Shown: positions 53,277-62,719, counted from the first letter of the stretch. The stretch is 64,000 nt of DNA from Porticoccaceae bacterium (GCA_902557735.1 CACEBC010000005.1:1-64000), one strand, 5' to 3'. The notes: a model not told the origin generated them from the sequence alone. Numbers and translations are program-made.

Positions 53277-54341
53277 ATGTTCTTGCCGACAGATAACTCT
53301 AAGAATCCTCCGACACTCCCACGAAATTGCACATTTAGTGAATCAGATTGGCAAATCTTGGCGGGTTTTTGGCATCCTGTTGCATTCTTAAATGACATCG
53401 CAAATGACCCCGTCAGCTCAACTTTGCTCGACGAAAAATTAGTCATATATCGCACTTCGGAGGGAGTAAACGTTGCCAAAGATTTATGTATGCACCGAGG
53501 AACGAGAATTAGTTTGGGATCAATCCGTCAAGATAGGCTGATTTGTCCTATGCATGGGCTCGAGTTTGACTGGACGGGTCAATGCCGCAAAATACCGTCA
53601 CTGGTCGATCAGACAGCAGCGATTCCGCGGAAGCTTTGTCTGAGAAAGTATTTGAGCACTGAGCGCTATGGTATCTTATGGGTTTGTCTAAAAAACGAAC
53701 CTATTCACCCATTGCCCGAGTGGCCTGAACTTGAGCAGAAAGAGAGTGAATATGAGCGGATTGACATACCTCTTGAAAGCGCATGGAATGCCTCGGCTAG
53801 TCGTCAAACTGAAAACTTTATTGACATCGCGCATCATCCATTTGTGCATTTAGAGACGTTTGGAAACCCTAATGAAACTCAGATAGAGGAGCATGTTATT
53901 GAAAAAACAACCAATGGTTTGAAACTGCATTTTCGGAGAAAAGAAATGGAACGAGGGTGGCATGATCCATCCTCAGCCGGAGAGAGGCTGACTGACTATA
54001 TCTATGATCTTACGTTCCCCTTTGCCAAGGATCTTTTTACTGAGGGGGTGGAGGATGGAATAAAGTGCCATTTCTATGATATTGCGTCACCAGTATCAGC
54101 AAACCGAACTGAGATTTTTCAAATCAATCTGACAAATAATCTGTTTTGCTCTAGGGAAGAATTTTCCAAATACCAACTCGTGACAAACGAGGAGGATCGT
54201 CAATATGTTGAAGCACAGTGTCCGGAAGAAGTTCCGCTGGATCTAAGACAAGAGATCCACACTCCGTCCGACAGATTCTCAATTGAATACCGAAGGGCAC
54301 TTGTGGAAAAGTTTGGTCTAGGATCCCCCTATGTGGGATAG
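53277..54341 (+). CDS. VanA-like Rieske oxygenase (intact)
   Basis: A 354-residue Rieske oxygenase of the VanA/PaO-like group. The Rieske ligands are C71-x-H73 (CMHRG) and C90-x2-H93 (CPMHG). The mononuclear iron site is in ENFIDIAHHPFVH, with the bridging Asp and two His. The C-terminal block is NEEDRQYVEAQ, then VPLDLRQEIH and RFSIEYRRAL. Known family members are vanillate and dicamba O-demethylases, caffeine N-demethylases (NdmA/B) and saxitoxin-pathway hydroxylases, so demethylation or hydroxylation is expected. It is first of three tandem oxygenase genes, divergent from the ferredoxin gene (185 bases between starts). It overlaps the next gene by 11 bases. Over 84 residues around the cluster it shares 47 with that neighbour. 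Confidence 0.93.
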   Translation: MFLPTDNSKNPPTLPRNCTFSESDWQILAGFWHPVAFLNDIANDPVSSTLLDEKLVIYRTSEGVNVAKDLCMHRGTRISLGSIRQDRLICPMHGLEFDWTGQCRKIPSLVDQTAAIPRKLCLRKYLSTERYGILWVCLKNEPIHPLPEWPELEQKESEYERIDIPLESAWNASASRQTENFIDIAHHPFVHLETFGNPNETQIEEHVIEKTTNGLKLHFRRKEMERGWHDPSSAGERLTDYIYDLTFPFAKDLFTEGVEDGIKCHFYDIASPVSANRTEIFQINLTNNLFCSREEFSKYQLVTNEEDRQYVEAQCPEEVPLDLRQEIHTPSDRFSIEYRRALVEKFGLGSPYVG

Positions 54342-55371
54342 AGAGCAACCTCTACGACCAAATATGGACTTTGCAGAAATCTTTGCACCGGGTTCAAACT
54401 CATTTCGACAAGAGGATTGGGAGATATTATCTCAATTTTGGCATCCATTGGCGTTTTCGCATGAAATTAGAGGAGATCCGGTCTCAGAAAAGCTCTTGGA
54501 TATGAATCTCGTTATTTATAGAACAAGTCATGGGATTACAGTTGCAAGAGATCTTTCTCTTTACAAGGGCACGAGAATCAGTAGCGGGAAAATGGATAAC
54601 GATTATTTAATATGTCCTTTTCATGGCCTCCGTTATGCTTATCAAGGATATTGCATGGATCGGCCTGCTTTTTCTTTGATCACGTTTGAATCAAAAGAGC
54701 ACTGTGGGATCGTCTGGACCCGTTTGAAGCGCAATCGAGAATACCCGCTGCCTAATTGGGCTTTTTTGGACAGTGATCAATACATTCCAGTATTTATTCC
54801 CTCGGAGATCTGGAAGGCCTCGGCGAGTCGGCACGTTGAAAACTTCAATGATGTGGCGCATTTTCCGTTTGTCCATGCGAGTACATTTGGTGGGGAGGAG
54901 GGAGACCCATTTCCAATTTATCAAGTCAGAAATGAACCTTTTGGGCTATCTTTTGAGCTGCCTTACACCGAAGTGGGGAATAGGTTTCCTGATGGCAGAC
55001 CTGATTTAAAAGATAGACAGGTGGTCTACCGTTATCAACTTACTTTCCCGTTTTCCACATGTCTAGAGGTTGATGTTCAAGGTTCTGATTTCTTGCACGT
55101 GATATTAGATACCGTGTGTCCAAGATCTGCGCGGGAAAGCAAAATCTTTCAGATATTGACTGACAACTCAGGGGAATTAAACGCCGAACTCTGGTTGGAT
55201 GACGCTGTGGCCATAAATAGTGAGGACCGACCATTGGTCGAGGCTCAAACTCCAGAAGATGTGCCGTTAGATTTGAGGGAGGAAGTGCATATTCCAGCGG
55301 ATAGATTTTCACTTGAGTATAGGCGAGCGATGTCAAACAAATTTGGTCTTGGCGCACCGATAAGTAGTTAG
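54331..55371 (+). CDS. VanA-like Rieske oxygenase paralogue lacking half of its cluster ligands
   Basis: A 346-residue homologue of the preceding oxygenase. The first cluster motif, C-x-H-R-G in all others, is S76-L-Y78-K-G here; the second, C95-P-F-H98, is kept. With Cys and His both gone, a normal Rieske [2Fe-2S] centre cannot form. The catalytic iron triad remains: D174, H177, H182 in NFNDVAHFPFVH. The C-terminal block (VPLDLREEVH, RFSLEYRRAM) is as well conserved as in the intact paralogue, and the frame has no stop or shift, which argues against a decaying gene. Each ligand change needs one base (TGT to TCT, CAC to TAC). The ATG lies inside the upstream gene with TAGGAT seven bases before it. 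Confidence 0.9.
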   Translation: MWDREQPLRPNMDFAEIFAPGSNSFRQEDWEILSQFWHPLAFSHEIRGDPVSEKLLDMNLVIYRTSHGITVARDLSLYKGTRISSGKMDNDYLICPFHGLRYAYQGYCMDRPAFSLITFESKEHCGIVWTRLKRNREYPLPNWAFLDSDQYIPVFIPSEIWKASASRHVENFNDVAHFPFVHASTFGGEEGDPFPIYQVRNEPFGLSFELPYTEVGNRFPDGRPDLKDRQVVYRYQLTFPFSTCLEVDVQGSDFLHVILDTVCPRSARESKIFQILTDNSGELNAELWLDDAVAINSEDRPLVEAQTPEDVPLDLREEVHIPADRFSLEYRRAMSNKFGLGAPISS

Positions 55372-55389
55372 TTGCAGGGAGTTAAAATT

Positions 55390-56391
55390 ATGGTGATTGA
55401 TCCAATAATAAAAGAAGATTGGCATCCGGTTGCAAATTCTAAAGATGTTAAGCTCGGTATTCTTTATGCTGCGAATCTCCTTGGCGAGGATCTTGTGATT
55501 TGGCGTGGTGAAGATGGAATCCGAGCTTGGCGCGATCAATGTCCGCATCGCGGGTCGAAGTTGTCCCTTGGGGAGATAAGAGATTGTGACAAAGTCGTGT
55601 GCCCGTATCATGGATGGCAATTTGACTCTGAGGGTATCTGTGTTGAGATGCCGGCTCATCCGGGTCGAGATATACCCGCGCGTGCCAGAGTAACAGTCTT
55701 TTCGGTCGCCGAAAAATATGGGTTGGTATGGGTATGTGTCGGCACTCCCAAACGTGATCTTTTGCACTTTCATGGAGTCGATCAAGACTATAAGTTGGTT
55801 GTTTCCGGTCCTTATGATATTGAAACGAGCGCTCCAAGAGCTGTGGAAAATTTTCTCGATTTAGCGCATTTTCCTTTTGTCCACTCGGGTTACCTAGGTG
55901 AGGAACCATTTACTCAAATGGAGGAGTATGAGGTGGATTTCGTTGGGGAAGAAATTCACATTAATAACGCGAAAGCCTATCAACCAAGAGCCAATGCAAG
56001 CAGTGACGCTCCCTTAAAAGTCACGTATTCCTACAAAATAATCCGCCCCTTTTCTGTCATGTTGACAAAGGAGCCGTCGACAAGTGATCTTAAGCCCTCT
56101 GATCTTATTTTGATGGTCAATCAACCGATGTATGAGGACCGAACGAGAGTTTGGTTTGTTTTAGCGATGAATTATGGCTTCGACAAGCCGGATAAATACT
56201 TTCAAGATTTTCAAGATACCATATTCCTTCAGGACAAGGCGGTACTCGAGTCACAGAGCCCCAAGCTTTTGCCGCTAGAGTTAGCAGCAGAATTGCACCA
56301 ACCGTCAGATAAGTCTTCCGTCGCTTATAGAAAGTGGCTCAAGAGCATCGGCTTAAGTTTCGGTGTCCAATTGTGCCAAGAGGGACGATGA
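55390..56391 (+). CDS. VanA-like Rieske oxygenase, third tandem copy
   Basis: A 333-residue Rieske oxygenase with both ligand pairs present: C51-x-H53 (CPHRG) and C71-x2-H74 (CPYHGW). The mononuclear site ENFLDLAHFPFVHSG is complete. It is more distant from the two preceding proteins than they are from each other and is closer in style to VanA/toluene-sulfonate monooxygenase types (SAPRAVENFLDLAHFPF). ATG 55390 is preferred over TTG 55372 because AGGGAG lies eight bases upstream. It is in the same transcript, 18 bases after the second oxygenase. It could act on the product of the other pair. Confidence 0.93.
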   Translation: MVIDPIIKEDWHPVANSKDVKLGILYAANLLGEDLVIWRGEDGIRAWRDQCPHRGSKLSLGEIRDCDKVVCPYHGWQFDSEGICVEMPAHPGRDIPARARVTVFSVAEKYGLVWVCVGTPKRDLLHFHGVDQDYKLVVSGPYDIETSAPRAVENFLDLAHFPFVHSGYLGEEPFTQMEEYEVDFVGEEIHINNAKAYQPRANASSDAPLKVTYSYKIIRPFSVMLTKEPSTSDLKPSDLILMVNQPMYEDRTRVWFVLAMNYGFDKPDKYFQDFQDTIFLQDKAVLESQSPKLLPLELAAELHQPSDKSSVAYRKWLKSIGLSFGVQLCQEGR

Positions 56392-56999
56392 AAACCATAC
56401 TCTCAAAGCGGAACCTTGGGTTTTGCCGATAGCCTAACTTTGACGGCTCTAATGACTTGATGTACTCGCGAACAAATGAAAATGGTTAATTCATCAGGAC
56501 ACCGGCGGTCTTGCGACCCAGTTTAGTGCGTGGTGTCAAATTGTGGTCTGCGATGGTGCATGCTGGCGATCCTTACGAGAGGCTCAAAAGTCTTATCGGG
56601 TATCGCAAAATCACTCCGTCCTGTTTTAACAGTAAACATTTTAATAAATTTGAACCATATTAATAATTTATTTGTTGAAACATCAGTATGTTAGGACAGG
56701 TACTGCCTTGCCTGTTGTTTTGTGCTGAAGACTAGGCAATCTAATTTGACGATATGGTCTTTGTCACAATCGCTATAGAAAAAATGACATCGGTCTGAAG
56801 TTCACTAATCTGTGTTCACAGTTCATATTCATTTTCTTGTGGTATAAAAAGTGCACTCGCACCTAATCCAAAGGCCATTGCAAAATTTAGCTGACGCATT
56901 AAGAGTTGAGCCGAAGAAGGGCGTTTGGAAAAAAAATACCGATCAGTCCGGTCTAAAACTGTTTCGCTAGTTATTTTAAATTCATTCAGGGAGAAAAAT
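56392..56999. promoter_or_regulatory. Intergenic region upstream of the second TonB receptor
   Basis: About 608 bases with no gene I can support; a minus-strand open frame into the receptor gene is a shadow. ACAGG (56696-56700) and CCTGT (56711-56715) form an inverted repeat of five with a ten-base spacer, which could suit a dimeric regulator. The AT-rich stretch 56631-56690 may contain the promoter. The receptor RBS GGGAGAAA lies just before 57000. Confidence 0.4.
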
Positions 57000-59243
57000 A
57001 TGAACTCAACACTGGTTAGAGAAATGGGCTGGTATCTTTCGGTCCTATTGCGGATGACATTAGTGCTGTTTCTGGGTCTAGCAACTCCAGCATCTGCTGA
57101 TCTGCTCGAAGAGATAATTGTCACTGCAGAAAAGCGTGAGGAAAATCTGCAGGACGTGTCTGTATCGGTCACTGCCTTCTCCTCGGAAACGCTAAAAGAT
57201 ATAGGCCTTACCAATACAAACGATATTGGTCAATATATTCCTGGCGTTGAAGTAGCTGCTCCGTCTGGCAATCAACAATTCAAAGCCTTTATTCGTGGTT
57301 CTGGGGCAGTAGACTTCTCCGCTAACACTCAAACCACGATCGGTGTTTATGTTGATGAAGTTTATATGCACAATTCTTTCATGCACACTATGCAAACTTT
57401 CGACCTTGAGCGAATAGAGGTGCTTCGGGGGCCTCAGGGTACGCTGTATGGTCGAAATGCGACCGGTGGAGCCTTTAACTATATTACAGCCAAACCTACC
57501 GATACCGCGAGCGGATACGTCGAGGCGGGATTTGGTAACTTCGGTTCGATTCTGTTCGAAACGGCTTTGTCTGGTCCAATTTCAGAGAATCTGAGTGGTC
57601 GTATTGCAATGACTCACAATGAGGACGACGGTTGGATGAAAGGCCGCACATCGGCTGGAGGTGTGATAGATGGAGATCTCAACGCAACTAAATTTTACTC
57701 TTGGCGATCGATGCTTGAATGGTCTCCGAGCGATGATTTTAAAGCGCTGTTGACTCTGAACGGATCACAAGACAAGTCTGATGCCTTCAGCTATGGTCAT
57801 GCCGGCGCTGTGGATCCCATTACTTTTGGCGGCTGTGACGCAACTTTGCGTGACGATTGTATCGACTTTTTTTATTATCAAGATCCTGATGGCCAAGAGG
57901 AGCGTGGCGATCCAACGATCGGGGATTTTGACATGCATGAACAAGTTGATTACGAAACAGTCGGCGCGAGCATAAGACTCGATTGGCAGTTTGACAACTT
58001 CTCCATCGTGTCTATTTCGGCCTATAACGACTTTCAGAGATATCACCCAGGCGAAGAGGATGGTTCACCTTATGAACAATCTCATAACTGGTATTTCCAT
58101 GAAACGGACGGTTGGTCGCAAGAAGTGAGGGCTGCTTCAAATACAGACAGTGATTTTGAGTGGCTAGTGGGTGTCTATCTTGGAGAGGATGATCTGAATG
58201 CAATCAACAAATACAGTTACTTTCAATTTATTACTGATCAAGTATTTGACCAGGCGCAAGAGTCGAAGGCGGTTTACGCCAACCTGGGTTATCGGGTTTC
58301 CGATAGAGTCAAGTTGACCTTCGGCGTTAGGTATACAGAGGACAAAGTTTCATTAAGCCATAAGAGCGACGCGTATGATCCGCCATATCCGATTGGTTAT
58401 GGTTATGGAAACTTTCCTTTGGATACAGGCACGTCCGGTGCGAACACTTATGATGACTTGGGGTGGAAACTGGGCCTTGATTATACCCCTGAGGAGGACC
58501 TTCTTTTTTATGTCTCTGTAGGTACAGGTTACAAAAGCGGTGGGATAAATGTCGGCTTTGGCGACCCAGCCGAATTTAATATATATGACGAAGAAACGAT
58601 GTTAGCTTATGAGGCTGGCGCCAAGACTCGATTTTTTGACGGCAAAGCACAACTAAATTTTTCCGCTTACTATTATGATTATGAGGATCTGCAGATTTTT
58701 GATCAGTTTATCGGGCCTTACGGATCGTTGTTTGCGATAGGAAATGCCCCGAGTGCAGACTATCACGGTTTTGAGTTGGAGTTTGTTGGTAAGCCATTAT
58801 CAGAACTTGAGATAATGCTCGCCGTTTCGAGGCTCAGTGCTGAATTTAATGAGCTTGATCGTCCAATCACTGGTGAGGATCTTACAGGTAATAGCAACGT
58901 CTATTCACCCCCATGGAAATTTCTCGGCTTGATTAAATATGTAACCCCAACACCCTCTTTAGGCAGTGGCTCTTTGTCTGCATCAGTAAATTGGAGTTGG
59001 ACAGATGAATTGTTCCATTCTATTGATAACACCAATGCAGCTAGAAAAAAACAGCATTGGCTTCTTGGAGGAAGAATTGCGTGGCTATCAGCGGACGAGA
59101 AAACCGAGCTGGCCTTATGGGGAAGTAATTTAACCGACGAATATTTTCGCGTTCAATCGTTTGATTTCAGTGTGGCGGGCTGGTGGACTCTTGTTCCGAA
59201 TCGTCCAAGATCATTCGGGGTGGAAGCGAGTTATCGATGGTAG
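57000..59243 (+). CDS. TonB-dependent outer-membrane receptor
   Basis: A 747-residue receptor. A signal peptide ends LGLATPASA near residue 33. The TonB box region LEEIIVTAEKREENLQDVSVSV is followed by the plug: IRGSG near 95 and LRGPQGTLYGRNATGGAFNYI near 140-160. Many barrel strands follow, ending in ASYRW with the terminal aromatic. ATG 57000 is chosen for its RBS (GGGAG) and because it gives a normal signal peptide; an open frame starts upstream at 56925. The DVSVSVTA type is common in receptors for aromatic and other organic ligands in proteobacteria. Position between the tandem Rieske genes and an MFS carrier suggests it imports their substrate. Confidence 0.93.
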   Translation: MNSTLVREMGWYLSVLLRMTLVLFLGLATPASADLLEEIIVTAEKREENLQDVSVSVTAFSSETLKDIGLTNTNDIGQYIPGVEVAAPSGNQQFKAFIRGSGAVDFSANTQTTIGVYVDEVYMHNSFMHTMQTFDLERIEVLRGPQGTLYGRNATGGAFNYITAKPTDTASGYVEAGFGNFGSILFETALSGPISENLSGRIAMTHNEDDGWMKGRTSAGGVIDGDLNATKFYSWRSMLEWSPSDDFKALLTLNGSQDKSDAFSYGHAGAVDPITFGGCDATLRDDCIDFFYYQDPDGQEERGDPTIGDFDMHEQVDYETVGASIRLDWQFDNFSIVSISAYNDFQRYHPGEEDGSPYEQSHNWYFHETDGWSQEVRAASNTDSDFEWLVGVYLGEDDLNAINKYSYFQFITDQVFDQAQESKAVYANLGYRVSDRVKLTFGVRYTEDKVSLSHKSDAYDPPYPIGYGYGNFPLDTGTSGANTYDDLGWKLGLDYTPEEDLLFYVSVGTGYKSGGINVGFGDPAEFNIYDEETMLAYEAGAKTRFFDGKAQLNFSAYYYDYEDLQIFDQFIGPYGSLFAIGNAPSADYHGFELEFVGKPLSELEIMLAVSRLSAEFNELDRPITGEDLTGNSNVYSPPWKFLGLIKYVTPTPSLGSGSLSASVNWSWTDELFHSIDNTNAARKKQHWLLGGRIAWLSADEKTELALWGSNLTDEYFRVQSFDFSVAGWWTLVPNRPRSFGVEASYRW

Positions 59244-59290
59244 GGCTTGAGCGGCATTGAGCGACAAAATCGTTATCTAGAGCCTGTAAA

Positions 59291-60463
59291 TTGAGGACGT
59301 TTCCCAAAGTATTTGGAGATGAATCACGGCTGTTTATCTTGGCTGTCCTGGCAGCACAGGTGATCGGCGGGTTAGTTACTCAGATGTCACCTCTGATAAT
59401 CGGAGGGGTCATCGTCGGGTTCAATCTATCTGAACAACAAGCTGGTTTAATTGTTTTTGCGGAGTTTTTCTTGCTGTCGGTGACGGCTATTGCTGTAGCA
59501 CCATTTTTGCCTCGGATTAGAATTAGAGTAGCTTGTGCCATAGCTGCCATGGTTGCAGTACTGTTTCAACTGACCTCAATGTTTCTCGCAGATTATCACC
59601 TCATCGCGGTTGTCAGATGCATCGCGGGGGTGGGCGTTGGTTTCGTTTATGCTGCCTCTCTCGCGGCTATAGGTTCACACTCAAGAAATCCCGATCAGGT
59701 CTATGGTTATGTTCAAGTCACATGGGCGTTGTTGAGTGTTGTTTTATTCAGCGTGGGGGGGTACTTAACCGAACAATATAATCACAAGGGAATCTATGGA
59801 TTGATTCTATTTCTGAGCTTTCTCTTAATGCCCTGCTTAAAATTCATGCCGGAAAAAATTGCGATAACTGAAGATGGGATCGAAAAGGAAAACAGTGGAA
59901 ACGTTTTCAATCTGTGGGGTTGTTTAACGCTAATTGCCATCTTTATGTACCTTACCGCATCGGCTGCGATTTACACTTTTTCTGCTCCCCTAGGAGAAAG
60001 AGCGGGCTTAACCACATCTCAGATTGGTTATGCGTTAACTGCAGGATCTGGAATTGGCTTTACTGGAGCTGTCGCAGCGAGCTGGCTAAATGTTAGGTTT
60101 GGTAGGGCCACTCCAATCACTGCGTTCTCGCTTGCTTTTTGCATTATTTCGCTCGTGCTTTGCCTAAACACGAACCCTCTCATTTTTGTGCTGGCTTTAA
60201 TTTTTTCGGTTGTATTTTTTTACTTTTCTGTGCCCTATTTGTTTGGACTCGCGGCAGCGCTCGATGTCAAAGGTCGATGGGCAGCTGCCGCCGGTTCCGC
60301 ATATCTTTTGGGGTTCGCTGCTGGACCCGGACTTGCTGGCACCTCAGTCGAGTGGGTCGGTTATCCTGGTTTAGGCATCGTATGCGTTTCCAGCACTTTG
60401 ATGGCCTGGGTTCTTCTCATATTAGTCGTAAGACAAATCGGAGATCAAACGTCACAGGTTTAA
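59291..60463 (+). CDS. MFS transporter, paralogue of the one at 62720
   Basis: A 390-residue twelve-helix carrier. Distinct segments are LAVLAAQVIGGLVTQMSPLI in helix 1, GFNLSEQQAG, the RCIAGVGVGFVYAASLAAIG helix near residue 115, and SVPYLFGLAAALD near 315. It shares about 67% identity over the first 180 aligned residues (hand count) with the carrier at 62720-63919. Its apparent start is TTG 59291 with only a weak RBS. It follows the TonB receptor by 47 bases, so it is the likely inner-membrane step after outer-membrane uptake. The substrate is unknown. Confidence 0.9.
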   Translation: MRTFPKVFGDESRLFILAVLAAQVIGGLVTQMSPLIIGGVIVGFNLSEQQAGLIVFAEFFLLSVTAIAVAPFLPRIRIRVACAIAAMVAVLFQLTSMFLADYHLIAVVRCIAGVGVGFVYAASLAAIGSHSRNPDQVYGYVQVTWALLSVVLFSVGGYLTEQYNHKGIYGLILFLSFLLMPCLKFMPEKIAITEDGIEKENSGNVFNLWGCLTLIAIFMYLTASAAIYTFSAPLGERAGLTTSQIGYALTAGSGIGFTGAVAASWLNVRFGRATPITAFSLAFCIISLVLCLNTNPLIFVLALIFSVVFFYFSVPYLFGLAAALDVKGRWAAAAGSAYLLGFAAGPGLAGTSVEWVGYPGLGIVCVSSTLMAWVLLILVVRQIGDQTSQV

Positions 60464-60566
60464 CGTTAATGTGGTCTGATCACTAGCGGTTATTGTGTTG
60501 GTTCAACTGAATAAGCAGTTCTTCGATAAGTAATCGAGTGACAATGGCTCCTAACTGAAATATTTC

Positions 60567-61475
60567 TCAATATTTGATTTCTTTTGCTTGACCAGTGGCA
60601 TACGCGGTAAATCTTTTATGCGAATTTGCGCGCAATTTAGACGGTGCATTGCCAAAGCGAGTCTTTATGTAACGAGAGAAGTGATTTGAGGATTTAAATC
60701 CGCATCGATCAGCAATCTGTCCTATATTTAGCCTAGAATTGTGAAGCAGGTCGATTCCATGCTCCGCCCGAATTTTCCATAAATATCTAGTCGGCGTAAG
60801 TTCAATATGCTTTTTGAATAATCGTAAAAGATATCTGGGATTTAATCCGACCACTCCGGCCAGTTCCTTTAATCCTATTGGTTTATGAAAATTTTTCTCA
60901 ATATATCTTTTCGCGCGCGCGATAGGTCTTGGGATACTGCTGTCCTCAAGGTTTATCCCCGCTTGATAAAAATATTCGTTGAAGATACTTTCCCCTAATG
61001 AGTTCCTTAATCGGAATCGATTGGAAGAATCCCCTCCACCCATGTTTAATCCCTCGCGCATAAGAGTATGCATCAGCGGTGTTGCAGAAAGAGAATAGGG
61101 GAGCTCTCGAATTGATTGTCTTTCTGAATTATCAATTGAAAGTTCGCCAGTGTTGCACCAGCACAATCTGCTAGGGCTTCCTTTTATGAGACGAATTGTG
61201 AAGAGTTTTTCAGAGTAGCCGAGAACTGCGGTACCGGGACCTACATCTAGCTCAACGCCGTCTATATTAAAGAAACCGTGACCCTCTAAAAGAATCGTAA
61301 GATCCATTTGTTGGTTTGTGACAGGGCCATATGAGCCACCGTTCTCAAAAACGGCCTCTCCGAAAGTGAAAGGTTGCCTTGTAGAAAAAATATCAATCAG
61401 AGTGTCCCTCTTTTGATGAGTCGATGTCCCGTGATTTAAAAAGAAACCAAGCTCCGTGTCGACAGCCACAAGCAA
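60567..61475 (-). CDS. AraC-family transcriptional regulator
   Basis: A 302-residue regulator. The C-terminal AraC domain is complete: ARAKRYIEKNFHKPIGLKELAGVVGLNPRYLLRLFKKHIELTPTRYL (about residues 195-245), then IGQIADRCGFKSSNHFSRYIKTRFGNAPSKLR. The N-terminal half is a cupin-like ligand domain of the AraC_binding_2 type (GHGFFNIDGVELDVGPGTAVLGY near 90-110). The start is TTG 61475 or GTG 61469; no clear RBS decides. It is divergent from the Rieske oxygenase at 61693 across 217 bases and convergent with the first MFS carrier. It probably activates this oxygenase and perhaps the whole island in response to the substrate. Confidence 0.9.
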   Translation of the reverse strand: MLVAVDTELGFFLNHGTSTHQKRDTLIDIFSTRQPFTFGEAVFENGGSYGPVTNQQMDLTILLEGHGFFNIDGVELDVGPGTAVLGYSEKLFTIRLIKGSPSRLCWCNTGELSIDNSERQSIRELPYSLSATPLMHTLMREGLNMGGGDSSNRFRLRNSLGESIFNEYFYQAGINLEDSSIPRPIARAKRYIEKNFHKPIGLKELAGVVGLNPRYLLRLFKKHIELTPTRYLWKIRAEHGIDLLHNSRLNIGQIADRCGFKSSNHFSRYIKTRFGNAPSKLRANSHKRFTAYATGQAKEIKY

Positions 61476-61692
61476 AAAGTTGGGCTAAAGGCACCTTTTA
61501 GAACATGGCGTTACACTTTGTTTTAAAGTTACCATACCATCGTAAAACGTACAATTCACGATCCCAGTACCTTATGCTTAAACTATAAAAGAAGTGAATT
61601 TGAGATATCTTTTTATGTAAATTTACAACTTGTGTCAAAGTATCCTGCTTGGAATAATAGTCATCAAAGGTTTGCAATAAGGATTCGAGATT

Positions 61693-62697
61693 ATGGTAAA
61701 AATGCCGCTAGAGTGCTCCTTTTCAGAGTTGAATTGGAATGTTCTCGCCCGTTATTGGCATCCGGTTGCATACTCCCATGAAATTGTCGACACGCCAATC
61801 GCAACTCAACTTCTAGATCTTCGCCTTGTTTTATTTCGTGATAAAAATGACAGGATTTGCGCGGCAAACAACCGATGTCCTCATCGCGGAGCATCGCTTG
61901 CTGAGGGATGGTTGGAGGACGGTCAGTTGGTCTGCGCCTATCATGGCTTAAAGTTCGATTCTGACGGAGCCTGCGTCAGGATTCCAGCGGCGGGAGATAG
62001 AGCAAAGATTCCAGCCAAACTATGCTTAGACCTTGCTCGAGCTGAGGAAAAATATGGAATAGTGTGGGTATGCCTCTCCGATAATCCAATGCAGTCGATT
62101 CCAGCATTCGACGCATGGGAGTCCCTGGGGATTCAAAGAGGCCGCGTAAGCACCGAATGGCACGCCTGTCCCATGCGGCATGCCGAAAATTTTAACGACG
62201 TTGCTCATGCCGCTTGGATTCATGCAGAGACTTTTGCCCCAAGAGATTACCCTGAAATTGATACTTATAAAGTAACGGATCATAGTTATGGGTTGTCATT
62301 CGAACTGCCAACGACATTTCTAGCCAGCAATACTTTTGAGGCAAAGAGAAAGCAACTGATTGAGACATCAAAGTCGACCTACCATATTTTTATGCCCTTC
62401 ACCACCCATCTTAAAGTTGCAATGTCCGCGGGAGAGGAGCATATCTTTGATACTGTTCAGCCTTTAACGGCTGAAAAAATCCGTATTTTTCAGTTAAAGA
62501 CTAGAAATTTCGATTTACACTCACCGGCGGATGATTGGATCGCGTTTCAGGAGATGGTCAATGAGGAGGACCGAATTACAGTTGAGAATCAACAACCCCT
62601 TCAAATGCCGCTCAATTTATCTGAGGATTTTCATTTGCGAGCTGATGCGTTTTCAGTTGCTTACAGGCGTAAATTACTCTCGATAGGGTTGGCTTAA
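61693..62697 (+). CDS. VanA-like Rieske oxygenase
   Basis: A 334-residue Rieske oxygenase. The cluster ligands are C62-x-H64 (CPHRG) and C81-x2-H84 (CAYHG). The mononuclear site is ENFNDVAHAAWIH. NEEDRITVENQQP, then MPLNLSEDFH and AFSVAYRRKL form the same C-terminal pattern as in the tandem oxygenases at 53277 and 54331, marking it as their paralogue. AAGGA lies about nine bases before the ATG. It is divergent from the AraC regulator and convergent with the second MFS carrier (22 bases between stops). The role is likely a demethylase or hydroxylase in the same pathway. Confidence 0.93.
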   Translation: MVKMPLECSFSELNWNVLARYWHPVAYSHEIVDTPIATQLLDLRLVLFRDKNDRICAANNRCPHRGASLAEGWLEDGQLVCAYHGLKFDSDGACVRIPAAGDRAKIPAKLCLDLARAEEKYGIVWVCLSDNPMQSIPAFDAWESLGIQRGRVSTEWHACPMRHAENFNDVAHAAWIHAETFAPRDYPEIDTYKVTDHSYGLSFELPTTFLASNTFEAKRKQLIETSKSTYHIFMPFTTHLKVAMSAGEEHIFDTVQPLTAEKIRIFQLKTRNFDLHSPADDWIAFQEMVNEEDRITVENQQPLQMPLNLSEDFHLRADAFSVAYRRKLLSIGLA

Positions 62698-62719
62698 TTT
62701 CCCTACACCAATGATTAAA

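Noticed and set aside
54331-55371. Reading the Ser/Tyr Rieske homologue as a pseudogene
   Set aside because: The frame is full length with an RBS and a start overlapping the upstream gene. The mononuclear iron triad and the C-terminal block are fully conserved. Only the first ligand pair is changed, which is not the pattern of random decay.
55448-55909. A 153-codon minus-strand frame inside the third Rieske gene
   Set aside because: It is antisense to the conserved Rieske and iron-site motifs; no independent features.
56816-57214. A 132-codon minus-strand frame at the start of the TonB receptor
   Set aside because: It is antisense to the receptor's signal peptide and TonB box, is rich in Ser/Arg as shadows usually are, and has no family features.
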